Both the position numbers and the translations under genes were made by a program. Positions 10,084-21,288 of a stretch of 64,000 nt of DNA are shown piece by piece. Positions within the stretch are counted from its first letter, which is position 1. Each line of letters opens with the position of its first letter. The stretch is taken from assembly GCF_021134715.1 (NCBI RefSeq), contig NC_060024.1:5828001-5892000 (forward strand). The letters run 5' to 3'. The stretch is from Daphnia pulex (taxonomy: Eukaryota; Arthropoda; Branchiopoda; Diplostraca; Daphniidae). The notes under the pieces are model-generated. The model worked only from the letters and a program-made list of their open reading frames with translations. It had not been told where the DNA came from and did not search any database.

Positions 10084-11897
10084 TCATTTCATGTATTTAT
10101 CAATCCACGCACGGAACGCGGACACCCTGGTTTTGAGGCCATTTGAAGTGCATTCTGTCAAAAGACGCGAGCCATCGGCTCATTAGTTTATTTTCAACAA
10201 ACAACGAATAATACCTTATATATTTAGCAAATTACCTGCAGGGGTATAGCTATTGATTCCAACTACGGTCCAAGCCCCTGTCGAAGATTTGATAACCACT
10301 GGACCTCCAATGTCGCCCTATATAATAAGAGTAACATTTTTACCCCATAGAATGTGAACTTGCTGAATGTTGGGAGAAATATAATTGACTTACGATGCAT
10401 GTGAAAACGCTAGTAGAACTAAGGCAGAGGGTTGTTTCTGAAACATATTGTGATATGCTTTGTAAATTCTTGCAATCTTGATTCAACGCAATCTGCGCTT
10501 TGCCTTGTTGCAAAACATTGCTTGCTGGACCCCAAATTTACACAAAAAAAAATCCATGTATTTAGACCTACCAGTTCATCACAATTTATAAATAAAGAGT
10601 TGGTGCTACTGGTATTTCCTTACCATCCCACCCCAAAACAATCGCATCTTGGTCGACGTATTGGTCGGGGTCTGCACTGGCAGGTGGCAAACAAACAGGT
10701 GCAACTGTCCTGGATAAAACCACAGGCGCGTCCAAAGTAATGATGGCTATATCATTGGCCTATATATAATCAAAATCAAATATATAGGAGTAAATCAAAT
10801 GTCAAGAAATCTTCTCTGATTTTGAAACTCACAAAGGTGGCAGCATTGAATTGGCCGTGAAGAACAATATTACTGACTCTCCTCGTCATTGGGGCGTCGA
10901 ACGGGTTTATTGAATGCATCCCAACCGAAACGGTTATGAGCATCGTGTAAAATAAAGGCAATCTTTAAATGCGAATAAAAAGGGGAAATTCTTTAATTTA
11001 GCAAGATTATGTTAACTAATAATTTTATAAGTACATGAATATTACCGTTCCAGGCACTGAGCTGCTAATAGCACTTTGGTGTCACTAATCAAAACTCCAG
11101 AACACGGTTGCTGGCCAAGTCCAATACTAATGGCAACTAATACCTATATCATTAAAAATGAATAAATGTATAATTAAAGAGATGCAATCAACACAAGGTT
11201 CAATATAACACGATTCAATATGAAATAAGTAATTAACGCACCGTGAAAGGCCAAGCGTTCTTTTTGGCATTTACTCCGCCTGCGAGTCTTTCACTGATCG
11301 ATGATCGTGCTGCGGGCATGGTGGCTGGTCCAAGGCCGCACTGAATCGCTGGAGTTGGTGGTATCGTCGTCGTTGCTGCCGTGATACCTTGTTTTAGGCC
11401 TATGTCTAATTGGTTTACCCTTTGCTGCTCACGAACGTCGGCAAGCTGCCTATGAGGTAGGACACCTGCTGCAGGAATGATCAGACTTTGCTGTCCGTAT
11501 GAATAAGGCCATTCATTGAACATTATTGGCTGCGGCTGGCGATATGTCATTGCGTAAGGATTGAATGACGACACCGGAATGAATCCTTTGGAATTAGCAA
11601 TGTCTCCATCATAGTTCTTGCCTTGGTGCAGCAAGGGAGCATATCCCACGCCAGTATCTAAATTAAAACAACATAAATACATCCAACGATTCAGCCAATT
11701 TACTACGTAATACAAATTATGAATAATAAGAAACAAGATTCTTTATAAATACAATCGATGATGGTGGCATCACTTGTACGAGTGACACGAGGAAAGAGGA
11801 AACTTGACGCTGGGCTGCAACAGCTTAGTAGAGTCACGACCGCAGCATAGACTTTGATATTTGTTGAAAAACCTTTTTGGTCGCCCATAATTTTCAT
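10084..11897 (-). CDS. Secreted clip-less serine protease homologue (catalytically dead)
   Basis: Eight exons on the minus strand join in frame: 11,897-11,753, 11,657-11,242, 11,143-11,046, 10,962-10,833, 10,759-10,624, 10,524-10,394, 10,317-10,236 and 10,154-10,084. All have GT-AG borders, and they give 402 residues. A signal peptide comes first, then a Gln/Pro/Thr-rich linker to about residue 170, then a trypsin-like (S1) domain starting R-LAGG at 172-176. The catalytic triad is broken: the usual AAHC is AAQC (Gln216, codon 11,057-11,059), Asp is kept in NDIA (266), and GDSGGP is GDIGGP (Ile355, codon 10,309-10,311). Such homologues act by binding, for example as cofactors in arthropod melanisation or clotting; the role here is unknown. 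Exon 6 uses an acceptor just after codons that read GPAS, so the usual GWG...GGPAS loop is shortened. The start could also be 11,888 or 11,906. Confidence 0.85.
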
Positions 11898-12575
11898 AAG
11901 TATCACGCACTGTGTTATGAAATAATTAGTTTAGCAAAATCCGGTAAAAGCCAACTAAATTTTAAATTCTTTGTAATTTTTGTGTGCATATGCAAAGCAC
12001 AACATTTCAAAATGAAAACAGCTTATTCATAAATTAGGTTTTCATCTATATAATAATGAAATTCAGTTGACATGCTAAATCAAGAAATTAACCTTAAGTT
12101 TGACACAATTATACCTTTATTTTTGTTGAGGGTTTTGTTGTGTCCACTTGGAGGAAACTAGTAATTTACTTTCGAAAAGTACGCTTCTTTTTATATTACG
12201 GGATTGCGGACGCTAAGGAAACACTGGGGGACCGCGCCCAATATGTTGTTCAACTGGGTTTGATTTGAGCCACCACCCTTTGAAATAACGAAGAGGTGAT
12301 GAGACAAGAACTGTATATAGATTTCAAAAATGAATATAATTATTGTCACACAAATAACGACAAGGAGTATAGCGAAACCTTCAGGTTATTAAGATTACTC
12401 TTTAGATCGGTATTATACAGTCAACTCCCCAACTCCCAAATTCCTAGTAGCCTATGTTTGTAATGTTATGCGTTACGCTTGCTTGCACTCATCTTTTGAC
12501 CTTCATCGTGAGCGGAATGCTAATGAACTTGTTGGACTCATTATTTAGGGATTCATTTGGACCCCCCTACAATGG
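11898..12575. other. Upstream region of the protease homologue
   Basis: No coding exon supported. It should contain the promoter of the gene at 10,084-11,897, but I see no clear TATA box in a sensible position. Confidence 0.4.
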
Positions 12576-13193
12576 CTATCGACCTATCGTGAATATTTGT
12601 CTTTTGTTAGAATACCGCACCTTGTTCCAAAGTGTCGGGTCATAATCAAAATCAAAAGAAACAAGTTTTCCAGCAGACAAATCCTCTTCTCTCGGCTCTC
12701 CACATTGTATAATAATACATGGGTGTGGCGGACTACATGGTGGTGGTTCGAGTTTCGCAACTCGCACTTCTCGTTTTAGTTTAATTTTTTTTTAACATGT
12801 TGTCTTGTACACTGGGTGATCTCTTGACGTGACGAGAACGTGAATTAATTTTCAAACGAACGTGTGGAGGACGAGATGGACGAAATGGATAAGGGGGGAC
12901 TGAATCCTTGTTATATTAGCTGATGGATGACGGAAGATTTTTGTCGGAATTCGATTATACAAAATTGGTGAAGCGTTCAACTATACTGGATGGCTACAGT
13001 AAATAAAGAAAACTGAAAAAAACTTCTTGTTTGCTGTTGCTATATAAGGACCGGTGGAGATTTTCTTTGCTTCTTTGATAGGGGGATCAGTAGTGTATGG
13101 TCTGCCAAAGTCGTAACATTTGGTGACGCAGACTTCAATCACATTGACTGAATTAATCAACTCATCATATCCCCATTGACCTAGAAGAATCAT
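12576..13193 (-). pseudogene. Gene fragment(s) homologous to 8,690-8,980
   Basis: The minus strand at 13,060-13,193 reads an uninterrupted chain with GQWGYDELIN and IEVCVTKCYDFGRPY, related to the broken fragment at 8,690-8,800. Further along, 12,767-12,600 reads a Cys-containing chain (CIIIQCGEPREEDL, YDPTLWNKV). A two-cysteine extracellular domain is possible, but no family is recognised and no exon borders could be fixed. It lies upstream of, and on the same strand as, the protease homologue. Confidence 0.35.
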
Positions 13194-13199
13194 GCTGAA

Positions 13200-14360
13200 A
13201 AATCAAATTCGAAAGGAGCTTGATACAACACAGATTCGTGCTCATTAATTTATGCATGCGTGCAACAACTCTACGTAAAACTGGAGAATAACGAAACGCT
13301 AGTTAACTTAAAATGCTGGTATATTTTCTGGTAATGAGTATATAGTAAATCTGTCAGCATCAGTCGCTTTAATTTTTCCATGATTTTTCTTTGATTTTAA
13401 ACTGTAGAATCAAATGGTGATCTTATTTATTTCTGTATCGTGTTCTCTTACTCCGATCAATTTCCCCTCCACTGATATCCGACGACAAAATGCGAGACGC
13501 CATATCGTTTATTTTTTTCAAATTTTTCAAATTCGTTTGTATTGTACTTTTCAAAAACTTTGATGACTGAAAATGTCAACTCGTCTTATAGATCTACTTT
13601 TATTACACATATCACAATCACATTTTCCCTTACAGTCATCGTCGTTGGGGAAAAAAGCTTCTCATGCTCATCTTGTATAGCAAAAAGCACACCCCCCCCT
13701 ACCACTCACCCTATCCACATCGTCCGCTCCAGCTCATTTGACCAATTTTCAAACAGGGAGTTATAGGGAAGGAAAGAAGTTAACTGCGCAATGTCATCGT
13801 GTGTTAAAGGAGTCTGGTGCAATCCACGGTTCCTTATCGGTTATCGCGGGCAGTGAAGTCATTATGAATACGGAACGAGTTTTTATTTGGATTCAATTCA
13901 ATATCGCCAAAGATGGCTAATCACAAAATCGGTAACAACAGCAGCAGCTGCAGCAAGAATGAAGGACAAACTATCGGCTGGAAATGACATTGGCGATTAG
14001 CCTCTTGTAAATTTATTCGACTGAGGACAATGGTCTGGGCTAAACTAGATGGCTGGCCTTGGTGACATGGTAACAAGTCATTTTTGAATAATTTTTTTTT
14101 CTGAATTCAAAATTCTGATCGTAGTTGATGCCATTGTTATCCGTGTTATTTTATTTATTCAAATTTGTCGATCTACGACATTGAAGGGATCGTCGTTGCT
14201 CACAATGACTGTGGGCTGCCTCCTCCGAGAAAACCGACCAGTGTCTGGATATTTTGGTTCGGAGGACATCAAGCCGTGTCCGAGGTTCACAAATAAAAAA
14301 AGTTAAATAAAATGAAACTTTGAAAGTTGAAAGTTTTTTTATGGCCATTCTTGTCGACAG
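13200..14360. other. Spacer without supported genes
   Basis: Short frames only; none has splice sites, composition or similarity that supports it. Confidence 0.4.
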
Positions 14361-17068
14361 ATGTCAACGGAAAAACTGGGCGGTTTTTTAGATGACCGTT
14401 TGGCCAGCCTGTTTAAATCAAACCTGCAACAGCCTCTATGAAAGACGAGTCTTGGAAGCCCGCGGGTTAAATACGCATTTTTATTGCGTGTCGGCTGACA
14501 AATGAAAGACGTTGGCTATAGAATTCTTGATGTCGTCAAAGCGCAACAACAGTCGAGATGGTAATTATTTTTCTATTACTACGTCAACCTTTATTATCAA
14601 CACCTTTTTCCTGTAAAACAATTCCAGTGGTCTTGGACGAGTTTTCAGGAATTGCTGCAACGTTCCAACGTCGACCGCCGGATCAAAGATACCAACACCA
14701 AGTTGAAGAGGATCGCCAACGAGAAAAAAGAGAATCGTCTGTCAGTGTTCCAGGGCAGCAACAATAAGAAGGAAAAGAAGAAAAACAATTCCGAAGAAGA
14801 TGATCTCATTTACGGCCAGCGGAATTGCCGGGAATTGCGACATTGGTAAATCTCCGTCTATCGAATTGCATCTTTTATTGTTGTGTGAAAACTCAGCAGA
14901 CCAACATCTTGTTACAACAGCTAGGGTGGACAGGATATCAAGGCCGGAACTTTGATATGGATTACTTCTGTCTCGGCTGTCATGTGGAAATTATGAGTCC
15001 GTGTGTCTGGAACATCCGCTCTTCTTTGGAAATTAATGCAATCACGAATGAAAGGTGATAGTCTATTCTCTTTTTCCCAATTAATTATGAGCGCTGAATT
15101 ATTGTTTTTTTTTTCTTCTGCAGAATGAACTTCTGGCAACGAGTTGCAGCATTGGCGAGGACGATATTCACGTAAGCGCTTTATTTAATTTGAAACTGAA
15201 TTATTTATATAGTAACGATCATTTCTTGATTTATTTTTAACAGGTGGGTTATTGTGCCATCTGTTGTTCCTAAGGAGACTATCTGGTCTGCGAAAATGGT
15301 TCGTTTTCCAGGTATTAAAACTTAATTTTGTAAAAACTTTTTCCTTCAAAAGACAACACAAATTGATTTATTGTTAATTTATTAATTAATATCAAGTATT
15401 TTTTTTCGTATTGCGTGGAGTTGCTAGTTGGCGATGGATCGATGTCCGTTATCATGCCAAAGACGCCGTTGTTTTGCTTCCCCTAGGCCAGTTTCACCAT
15501 CAGAATAATCCCACGGCCTCCTTCAATCTCGCTCCGACTTGGCCTTAAAAGTTTTTACCTTTTTCACTAGCTATTTTACAGAATATTTCTTAACAGTTTC
15601 TCCGACAGCTGAGAAGTTTCCTTCACCAAGATTTCTACCCGTCCAACTGAATCGACATGTCCAAGAAAGGACAACCTGCTCTTTGACTTGAATTGGGTCA
15701 GTATTAAGCCGCTGGAACGAAGTGCATGTACGAGCTCAACGGCGTTGAATTCGCAGTCCTAAAAAACGCCAATCAAATGAAGGACGAAGAATGGGCCAAA
15801 TTGTGTCCCGTTCATTTACTCGTTTCTTGCCTCCCGGCCAAGAAATTCGATCCCAAGCGTCACCAACCCGCCCGCCGAGAAGTGGGCAAAAGACAATTTT
15901 CAGAAGGAGGTACGCGGGTACGTTCACGAGTATCTGTAAAATTGTTTATTATTTACAATGAAACTGAGTTTCTCCTTGTTTCGGTAGAGTATGAAGAGGC
16001 TTTTTTCAATTTTTTCCACGTCAAGAATTGCATCGAACGCAACAACGAGGAAACGCCACTCTTGTGGGCTGTGGAAAATGTCGCCAGCAACCACATAACC
16101 ATTTCGAGGTTCGAAATTCTATACTGGAAAAACTACTGAGAGAGCTAATACATTTTCTTTCTTTTTTTTCAGATTTCTCCAGATGGAACCGATAACATTC
16201 GACATGAAGGATGCCCAAGGCTCGGCCCAACATCGTCTGGTGTTCGTATTAAAATAATCGTAAAAATAATTCCAAACGTAAAGCTTAAAGGAATTTAACA
16301 AATTTTGCTTTTATTAGGTGGACTAACATTCCGGAACAGAATTTCAATCCGCAATTGGACGAGCAAGTCATCAACAACGACCATTCGGTTCGTCCATTTC
16401 TAGTCTTCCGCTCAGCCGACAGCCATTTTTCATTAAATACCCTTGGATTCTTGAAGATATCGTGGTATAAACATATTTTGAAGGCTCCTCTCTTTTTAAA
16501 ATAAAAAGTCTTACTGTACATTGCAATGCGATGCCCACAGGCTATAAATCAGCCCCTGCCAGCCAACTGGCAAGAGAAATACGACCGGATACTGTTTCTT
16601 TGCGATACCCGAAGCAAGACATAAACAGTTAAAGCTCTAGCCTATTTGGAGCATGTATATGACTTGATGGTCCAGCTGACTCAGAAAACGGCCAAGAAGA
16701 AGAGGAAATTTAGCAGCGATCTCCACCCGTGTTGGAGACTTCGGAAAGCCGTCGGCAGTGCTGACGAGGACAGCGACGGAATAAGTGACGAAACGGGCCA
16801 CAGGCCACATCGCTGCTTGACGGATTACGCCACTTACGCCCGCTCGCTGAGTTTCCCCGAGCCGTTTCCGGAGTACGTGTTTCATTTGGAAGAAGCTGAC
16901 CTGCAAGAACGATTAAGTAATCATAGTTTACCAGTGTCGTTGTGGATTCACATTTTTCAACCGAGTTTAAAGTTTGTCCTTGTCTTGGTCCAAAATAAGC
17001 CCGTGATTTTTATTGACTCTTCCGATCAGTATACGTTTTTGCGTTTCTCACCTTATTTTGTTTTTTAA
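14361..17068 (+). pseudogene. Decaying multi-exon gene of unknown function
   Basis: A series of exon-like blocks on the plus strand is bordered by good splice sites, but stops prevent a clean joined frame. The blocks include 14,361-14,441 (short frame from ATG), 14,628-14,847 (Lys/Glu/Asn-rich), 14,890-15,058 (Cys-containing), 15,124-15,170, 15,244-15,320 (Cys-rich YCAIC), 15,726-15,920, 16,020-16,110, 16,173-16,245, and 16,541-16,623. The last reads QPLPANWQEKYD then RILFL and ends at TAA. That last piece resembles the start of a WW domain (LPxxW, then an aromatic/Tyr turn), but the second signature Trp is missing. A further block at 16,652-16,915 is Lys-rich then acidic. I do not recognise the gene. 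It may be a real gene whose structure I cannot resolve, or a pseudogene. Confidence 0.35.
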
Positions 17069-17164
17069 TCAATATTAATTTAAACTTAAATCGTGACTGT
17101 TCTCTGGAAATAGAATACAAGTTTTTGGCTAAAATTTTGAAATGTATTTTACAATTGTGAACGA

Positions 17165-17170
17165 TTTATT
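17165..17170 (-). terminator. Poly(A) signal of the Gly/Tyr-rich gene
   Basis: AATAAA on the minus strand, about 16 nt past the stop at 17,186. Confidence 0.6.
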
Positions 17171-17185
17171 TGGACGAATTTATAG

Positions 17186-17917
17186 TTAATAATCTGAATC
17201 GATTCCAATATCGATGTCACCATAGCCCCCTCCATAATCACCAAAGCCCCCTCCATAATCACCAAAGCCACCTCCATAGTCATCGTAGCCTCCACCATAA
17301 TCACCATAGCCCCCACCGTAATCGCCGTAGCCGCCGTAGTATCCTCCGCCGTAGTCACCGTAACCATATGATCCGTATCCGCCATAATACGGATATCCGA
17401 AGATGCCTCCGAAGTAATAAGGATAATAACCACCTCTCACGTACGGTCGGCGGTAGTAAGGTCGGCGGTAAGACGAAAGGTAAGGAAGAAAAAATCTTCG
17501 ACTTCGACTGGATAGCGCAGGGTTGGGTGGAACTGGAACCGGCGGCGACTGCAGCAATTCAGATTTAGCTTCTCCGATTAATTCAGACTTCTCCGTCGCA
17601 TCTTTTCCCACATTTTTGAAAATAGAAATAATTTCCTGATGAGGTTCGGGTTGTCCTGGTTGATGAGCTATTTTCACGTCAAGTTTTGGATCCGTTTTTC
17701 TGCTCTGAGGTGAAACCAGTGGAGTGTCTTGATTGGTTTCCAAGTCTTCTGGATTCTGTTGGTCCTTTTCGGCCGACCGGCCTAACACGACAGCGCAAAA
17801 AAGTGCCACCATATACACACGAATTATCTGCAAATAAATAAAAAAATTTAAGTTGCTTTTAACATGTTTTTTTTTCTCTTGTCAATCTGTTTACTGGCAT
17901 GCAGTGAAACTCACCAT
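17186..17917 (-). CDS. Secreted Gly/Tyr-rich repeat protein
   Basis: Exon 1 contributes only the ATG (17,917-17,915) before a GTGAGT donor; exon 2 is 17,827-17,186 after a TTTGCAG acceptor. The 214-residue product starts with a signal peptide (IIRVYMVALFCAVVLG). An acidic/polar region to about residue 110 follows, then an SRSRR stretch that could be a furin-type site. The rest is a Tyr/Gly tail: PYYRRPY, then at least eight DYGGG-type repeats (GYGDYGGG, GFGDYGGG) and an acidic end. Gly/Tyr-rich secreted proteins of arthropods are found in cuticle, cement and haemolymph, and some Gly-rich ones are antimicrobial; the exact role here is open. A one-codon first exon is common in arthropod cuticle genes. 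A TATA-like element lies upstream. Confidence 0.85.
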
Positions 17918-17967
17918 TTTTGAGGAACTGAGCGAAACGAACATTTAGAATGGTCTTTTTAACCACA

Positions 17968-17975
17968 TATTTATA
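17968..17975 (-). promoter_or_regulatory. TATA box of the Gly/Tyr-rich gene
   Basis: Minus-strand TATAAATA about 50 bp ahead of the start codon at 17,917, a sensible position for a short 5' leader. Confidence 0.6.
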
Positions 17976-18220
17976 CCTGGTTCAATTCGTCGTTTTTTCG
18001 TTGGGGAAAACCAGGTGGAAACGTTGAGCGTTTAGTACCATGGAAAATGGTCATAGGTATATATATTTTGAGCTCTAGAGAATAACATCAAGGGGGGTGG
18101 GAGCGACGGCCGACGGTAGTTGCAAGCACTTTCACATTTCACCAATTTTTTTTTAAGTTTTTTGAATTTTTCATTACAAGCTTGTTTGAAAGGATATTCG
18201 CTAATCGCTAAACTGACGAA

Positions 18221-18427
18221 TCACTTACGATTACGGCGCTGGCTCTTCATGTTCTGATGTTGGTCGGGTGCCACCGGTCCACCAAGTGCAACAGCAATAA
18301 CAAATTTAAACAGTAACAACCCAATCATACATTGCTGAAAAAGAAGTGATGATAATTGAAAACATTATTTTGACAAAATACTGAGCCCCGTGTATAGGCT
18401 ACCGTGTCGAATAATTAGACTTGCCAT
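18221..18427 (-). CDS. Possible tiny secreted basic peptide (38 residues)
   Basis: An ATG at 18,427-18,425 is followed by GCAAGT, which would be a GC-type donor. After a TTTTTCAG acceptor the frame continues from 18,334 to a TGA at 18,223-18,221. The product is a strongly hydrophobic signal peptide (MIGLLLFKFVIAVALGG) with a short basic tail ending RRNRK. The 'Met, then intron' layout copies that of the neighbouring Gly/Tyr-rich gene on the same strand. Alternatively GTAAGT at the end of the frame is a real donor, and this is the first coding exon of a gene whose later exons are lost. Without the intron, translation could begin at the ATG at 18,328. Confidence 0.4.
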
Positions 18428-19162
18428 TGGAGGAAGATTGAGAAATCCAAATCACTTTTCTTTTTCTTTCTTCTCTTCGAATCTTCGATGCTTAAAAAAG
18501 CTATTGGACATCGTCGTCTATGCGTCGCGCGGAAAAATCTAAACGTTGAAAACACTTTCACAAATTTACAATTGTATTTCATCTCTGGAGAATCAAGTCA
18601 ATTTTAGATAAAGACAATAAAGATTGACATATTAATACCAATGGTGGCACTATATTTAGGCCTATAATGCAGCTATTCTAAAAGTCGTACTGCACATGTG
18701 TTAGGCGTGTCATATATGATGGCTATAGTCTTAATCTTGTCTCTCTCCAAGAACATATGACATGTAGGCCTATACGCATATTTAAATACAAAGAAGTTGG
18801 TTCCTAGGAAGAAACCACAATATCTCGACCAAAATAGATTGCCCCTATAGACCATTTTCAAAACAAAAGTCGCTGAACTCTAAAGGGAGGAGATACGTAT
18901 AGGCTGCTTTTGAATTGTCAGGTCAGTCACAGATGGTCACAGGTTATTGCCGCGCCCAGCAATATGTATATGGAAAGAGCGGAAAGGAACTTTATGACTG
19001 CTAGCCCATCTGCTTCTCTGATGGTTGGCAACATCAGAGCAGGGCTGGACGCTCTTGAAATTTGACGTCAAATAATTTAGCTATTCATATTCGGCCTCGA
19101 AGTTTTCAATTTCTTTTGCATGTGGCTTAAATTAAAGTTTTGTTGAGTGGAAAGTGAAGTAA
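18428..19162. other. Spacer between divergent genes
   Basis: It separates a minus-strand gene from the plus-strand gene at 19,190. No coding sequence is supported, and no clear TATA box. Confidence 0.4.
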
Positions 19163-19189
19163 ATGGATTCTAGTCATCATCCACATAAT

Positions 19190-20264
19190 ATGAAGGGAAC
19201 GATTGCGACTCTGTGTTCACTTGTGCTCTTCGCGTGTCTATGTCAATATGCTACATTTAGTGAAGTGCCTCTTCGACAACAAATGACCGGTGAAGTAGTG
19301 GATCAAACGAAACAACAGCCGGAAGAATCAGAAGAGGTTTCAAACGGTTCTGAGGACTCCGAGTCTAGGCTAAAAATAATCCATAATGCTGAAATTGGGC
19401 TGGCAATGGTGGACGCACTATTCACCATCCAGGAACTGATTGAAGATCGTGTCTTACCTCAACCGAAGACAGAGGAAGACATTTTGGAAATCGTCAAGCG
19501 ACTGTTGGAAAAGCTCATGCGTCCCAACGACGAAAGTCAGTACAAGAAAGTAGAGGATGTCATTTCCCGGGCCCTGTTCGATGTGGAGATGTCAGGCGGC
19601 CGGACAAACGGCGGTGATTCAGAGTTTCAAAAATTGATGTGGCTTGAACGGGCGCGACATTTAAACGGCGAGATTATTCTACTGATGGAAGGCTTGCTCG
19701 GCGAATCAGTGGCTGGCGCTGATTTAATGGATAATATCAAAGAAAATCTTAAAGTAAATGGCAGATAAATTTCCATATGTTTTATTTTTTTTCATTCATA
19801 TTTTTTATTATGCTACATCTTTTTGGTCTGGGAGAGCTACTTTTGATACTTACATATATTTTTTTTCCTATACAGTGCAATGTCACACAGATTTCTGAAA
19901 AAATGAACCGATACGGCAATCTGATCAAGACCGGGCTGATGGCCTTCAATTACTTCGCCATACTTGGACAGATGCCAATCGTGTAAGATTATTTGCTATT
20001 CGAAATATTTGTGAAAAATTCCATAATCTAAACGTGTAGTGTAATTTTGATTCTATATTGACTTTAAACAGGGAAATGAATCGTAGGAAGGCAGCTTTCC
20101 AGCAACGCAATGGCAAAGTGGCGGCCCGGAATGCAGAGCTTTCCGAGGAGTGTTTCAAGTTTCACACGAAATCCAAAGCGAAACAACAAAATGGACCAAA
20201 TAACCGAACAAGTGGGAAACGTTTCCTCGATCCACCCCGTTCTCATGCAAAACACCATGGATAG
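19190..20264 (+). CDS. Secreted protein of unknown family, three exons
   Basis: Exons 19,190-19,753, 19,876-19,982 and 20,072-20,264 join in frame with GT-AG introns, giving 287 residues. An upstream in-frame ATG at 19,163 would add nine residues, but starting at 19,190 places a good signal peptide (MKGTIATLCSLVLFACLCQ) at the N terminus. The mature chain is acidic and helical in its first 180 residues. It then has a Cys-containing segment with an N-glycosylation sequon (CNVT) and a basic Lys/Arg/Gln-rich tail (MNRRKAAFQQRNGK, and CFKFHTKSK further on). No membrane segment after the signal. I do not recognise the family. Codon use and clean splicing suggest a working gene. Confidence 0.75.
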
Positions 20265-20375
20265 TTGCCTTCTATACCTATAGCGTCTACGACACAGCAG
20301 ACGGATGACAAAGAATTCCCCCCTTTAATTTCAAACCCACCTAAACCCACAAAATCAAAATGTTTTGAAAAGCGC

Positions 20376-20381
20376 AATAAA
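20376..20381 (+). terminator. Poly(A) signal candidate for the 19,190 gene
   Basis: AATAAA 112 nt past the stop codon of the three-exon secreted protein gene. Confidence 0.45.
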
Positions 20382-21214
20382 CAATTGATGCATCGTCTCC
20401 ATGTCAATTCAAAATCGATTGAAAATATTTCTAGTTATAATGTATTTCGTTGCAAGGTTCAAAGCAGCACGGTTGCATATACACAGTATATACAGCATGC
20501 ATCGTGACGTGATGTGCCGATGGCAAGGCAAGTTGCATGCGGTTGCATGATGGGAATTTATTAGCCTTGTACCGGCAACCAATAGGCCATATCGGACAGG
20601 TCAAAAGTTTTTATTAGCCAAGCGGTTTCCATTAGTTATAATAGACGCGGACGGACCTCCGTGTTATAGAGATTGCGAAAACTGGCTGCGTTTACTGACG
20701 AGGAATTTATTTAATACAACAGTCGAATTCACCGCAGGTAAACGCTGGGGCTCTAGGGCAACACAATAAACGGATGTGGCTTGACTCAATTTCGTCTTTT
20801 GGTGGAAGCGACCTTGGCCGTGCGAGGTTTGTGTTGGAAAAATTTCGCACACTTGTAAATAAATTCTAAGTCAACGGATATATTAATTTAACACCATAAA
20901 TCTTTTTACATAAATCTATATCCCTTCCATCATCATAGTATAGTTTCAGATTACAATTATGTATTGTAATCAACCCTTATAATATTTTCATTTCTATTGT
21001 TACAGCGTTTCGCGTTGCTAATATTATATTATATACAGACCATTTGGTTATTACTTATTAGTGGTCGATACAATTAATTAAAATATCGTACTAATATTAA
21101 CTAGTTTCAAAATAGTTAACTTTGTAAATGTAAAGTGAACACGAATGTTTACCACAGGGAAACAAGAATTCTGTGGTGTTGGTGTTCGGTTAAATAATTA
21201 TTAAAGAAAAGATA
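20382..21214. other. Intergenic AT-rich region
   Basis: No gene seen. Lies downstream of the secreted protein gene and upstream of the tRNA-Ile. Confidence 0.45.
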
Positions 21215-21288
21215 TGGCTCGTAAGAGGATCGAACTCATGACCTCCGCGTTATTAGCACGGCGCTCTAACCAACTGAGCTAACAAGCC
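21215..21288 (-). tRNA. tRNA-Ile (anticodon AAT)
   Basis: A 74-nt minus-strand tRNA with acceptor stem GGCTTGT/ACGAGCC, discriminator A, and D arm GCTCAGTTGGTTAGAGC. Anticodon stem CCGTG/CGCGG encloses loop CTAATAA (anticodon AAT), and the T arm is ATGAG-TTCGATC-CTCTT. All stems pair, with G-T pairs only, and there is no intron. It is the likely type of source for the pseudogene at 6,831-6,901. Confidence 0.97.

Noticed and set aside
16541-16623. True WW domain
   Set aside because: The start (LPANW) fits, but the second signature Trp and the Pro are missing before a stop, so only a resemblance is reported.
17170-17568. His/Arg-rich frame on the plus strand
   Set aside because: Antisense shadow of the Gly/Tyr-rich gene; the minus strand has signal peptide, splice sites, TATA box and poly(A) signal.
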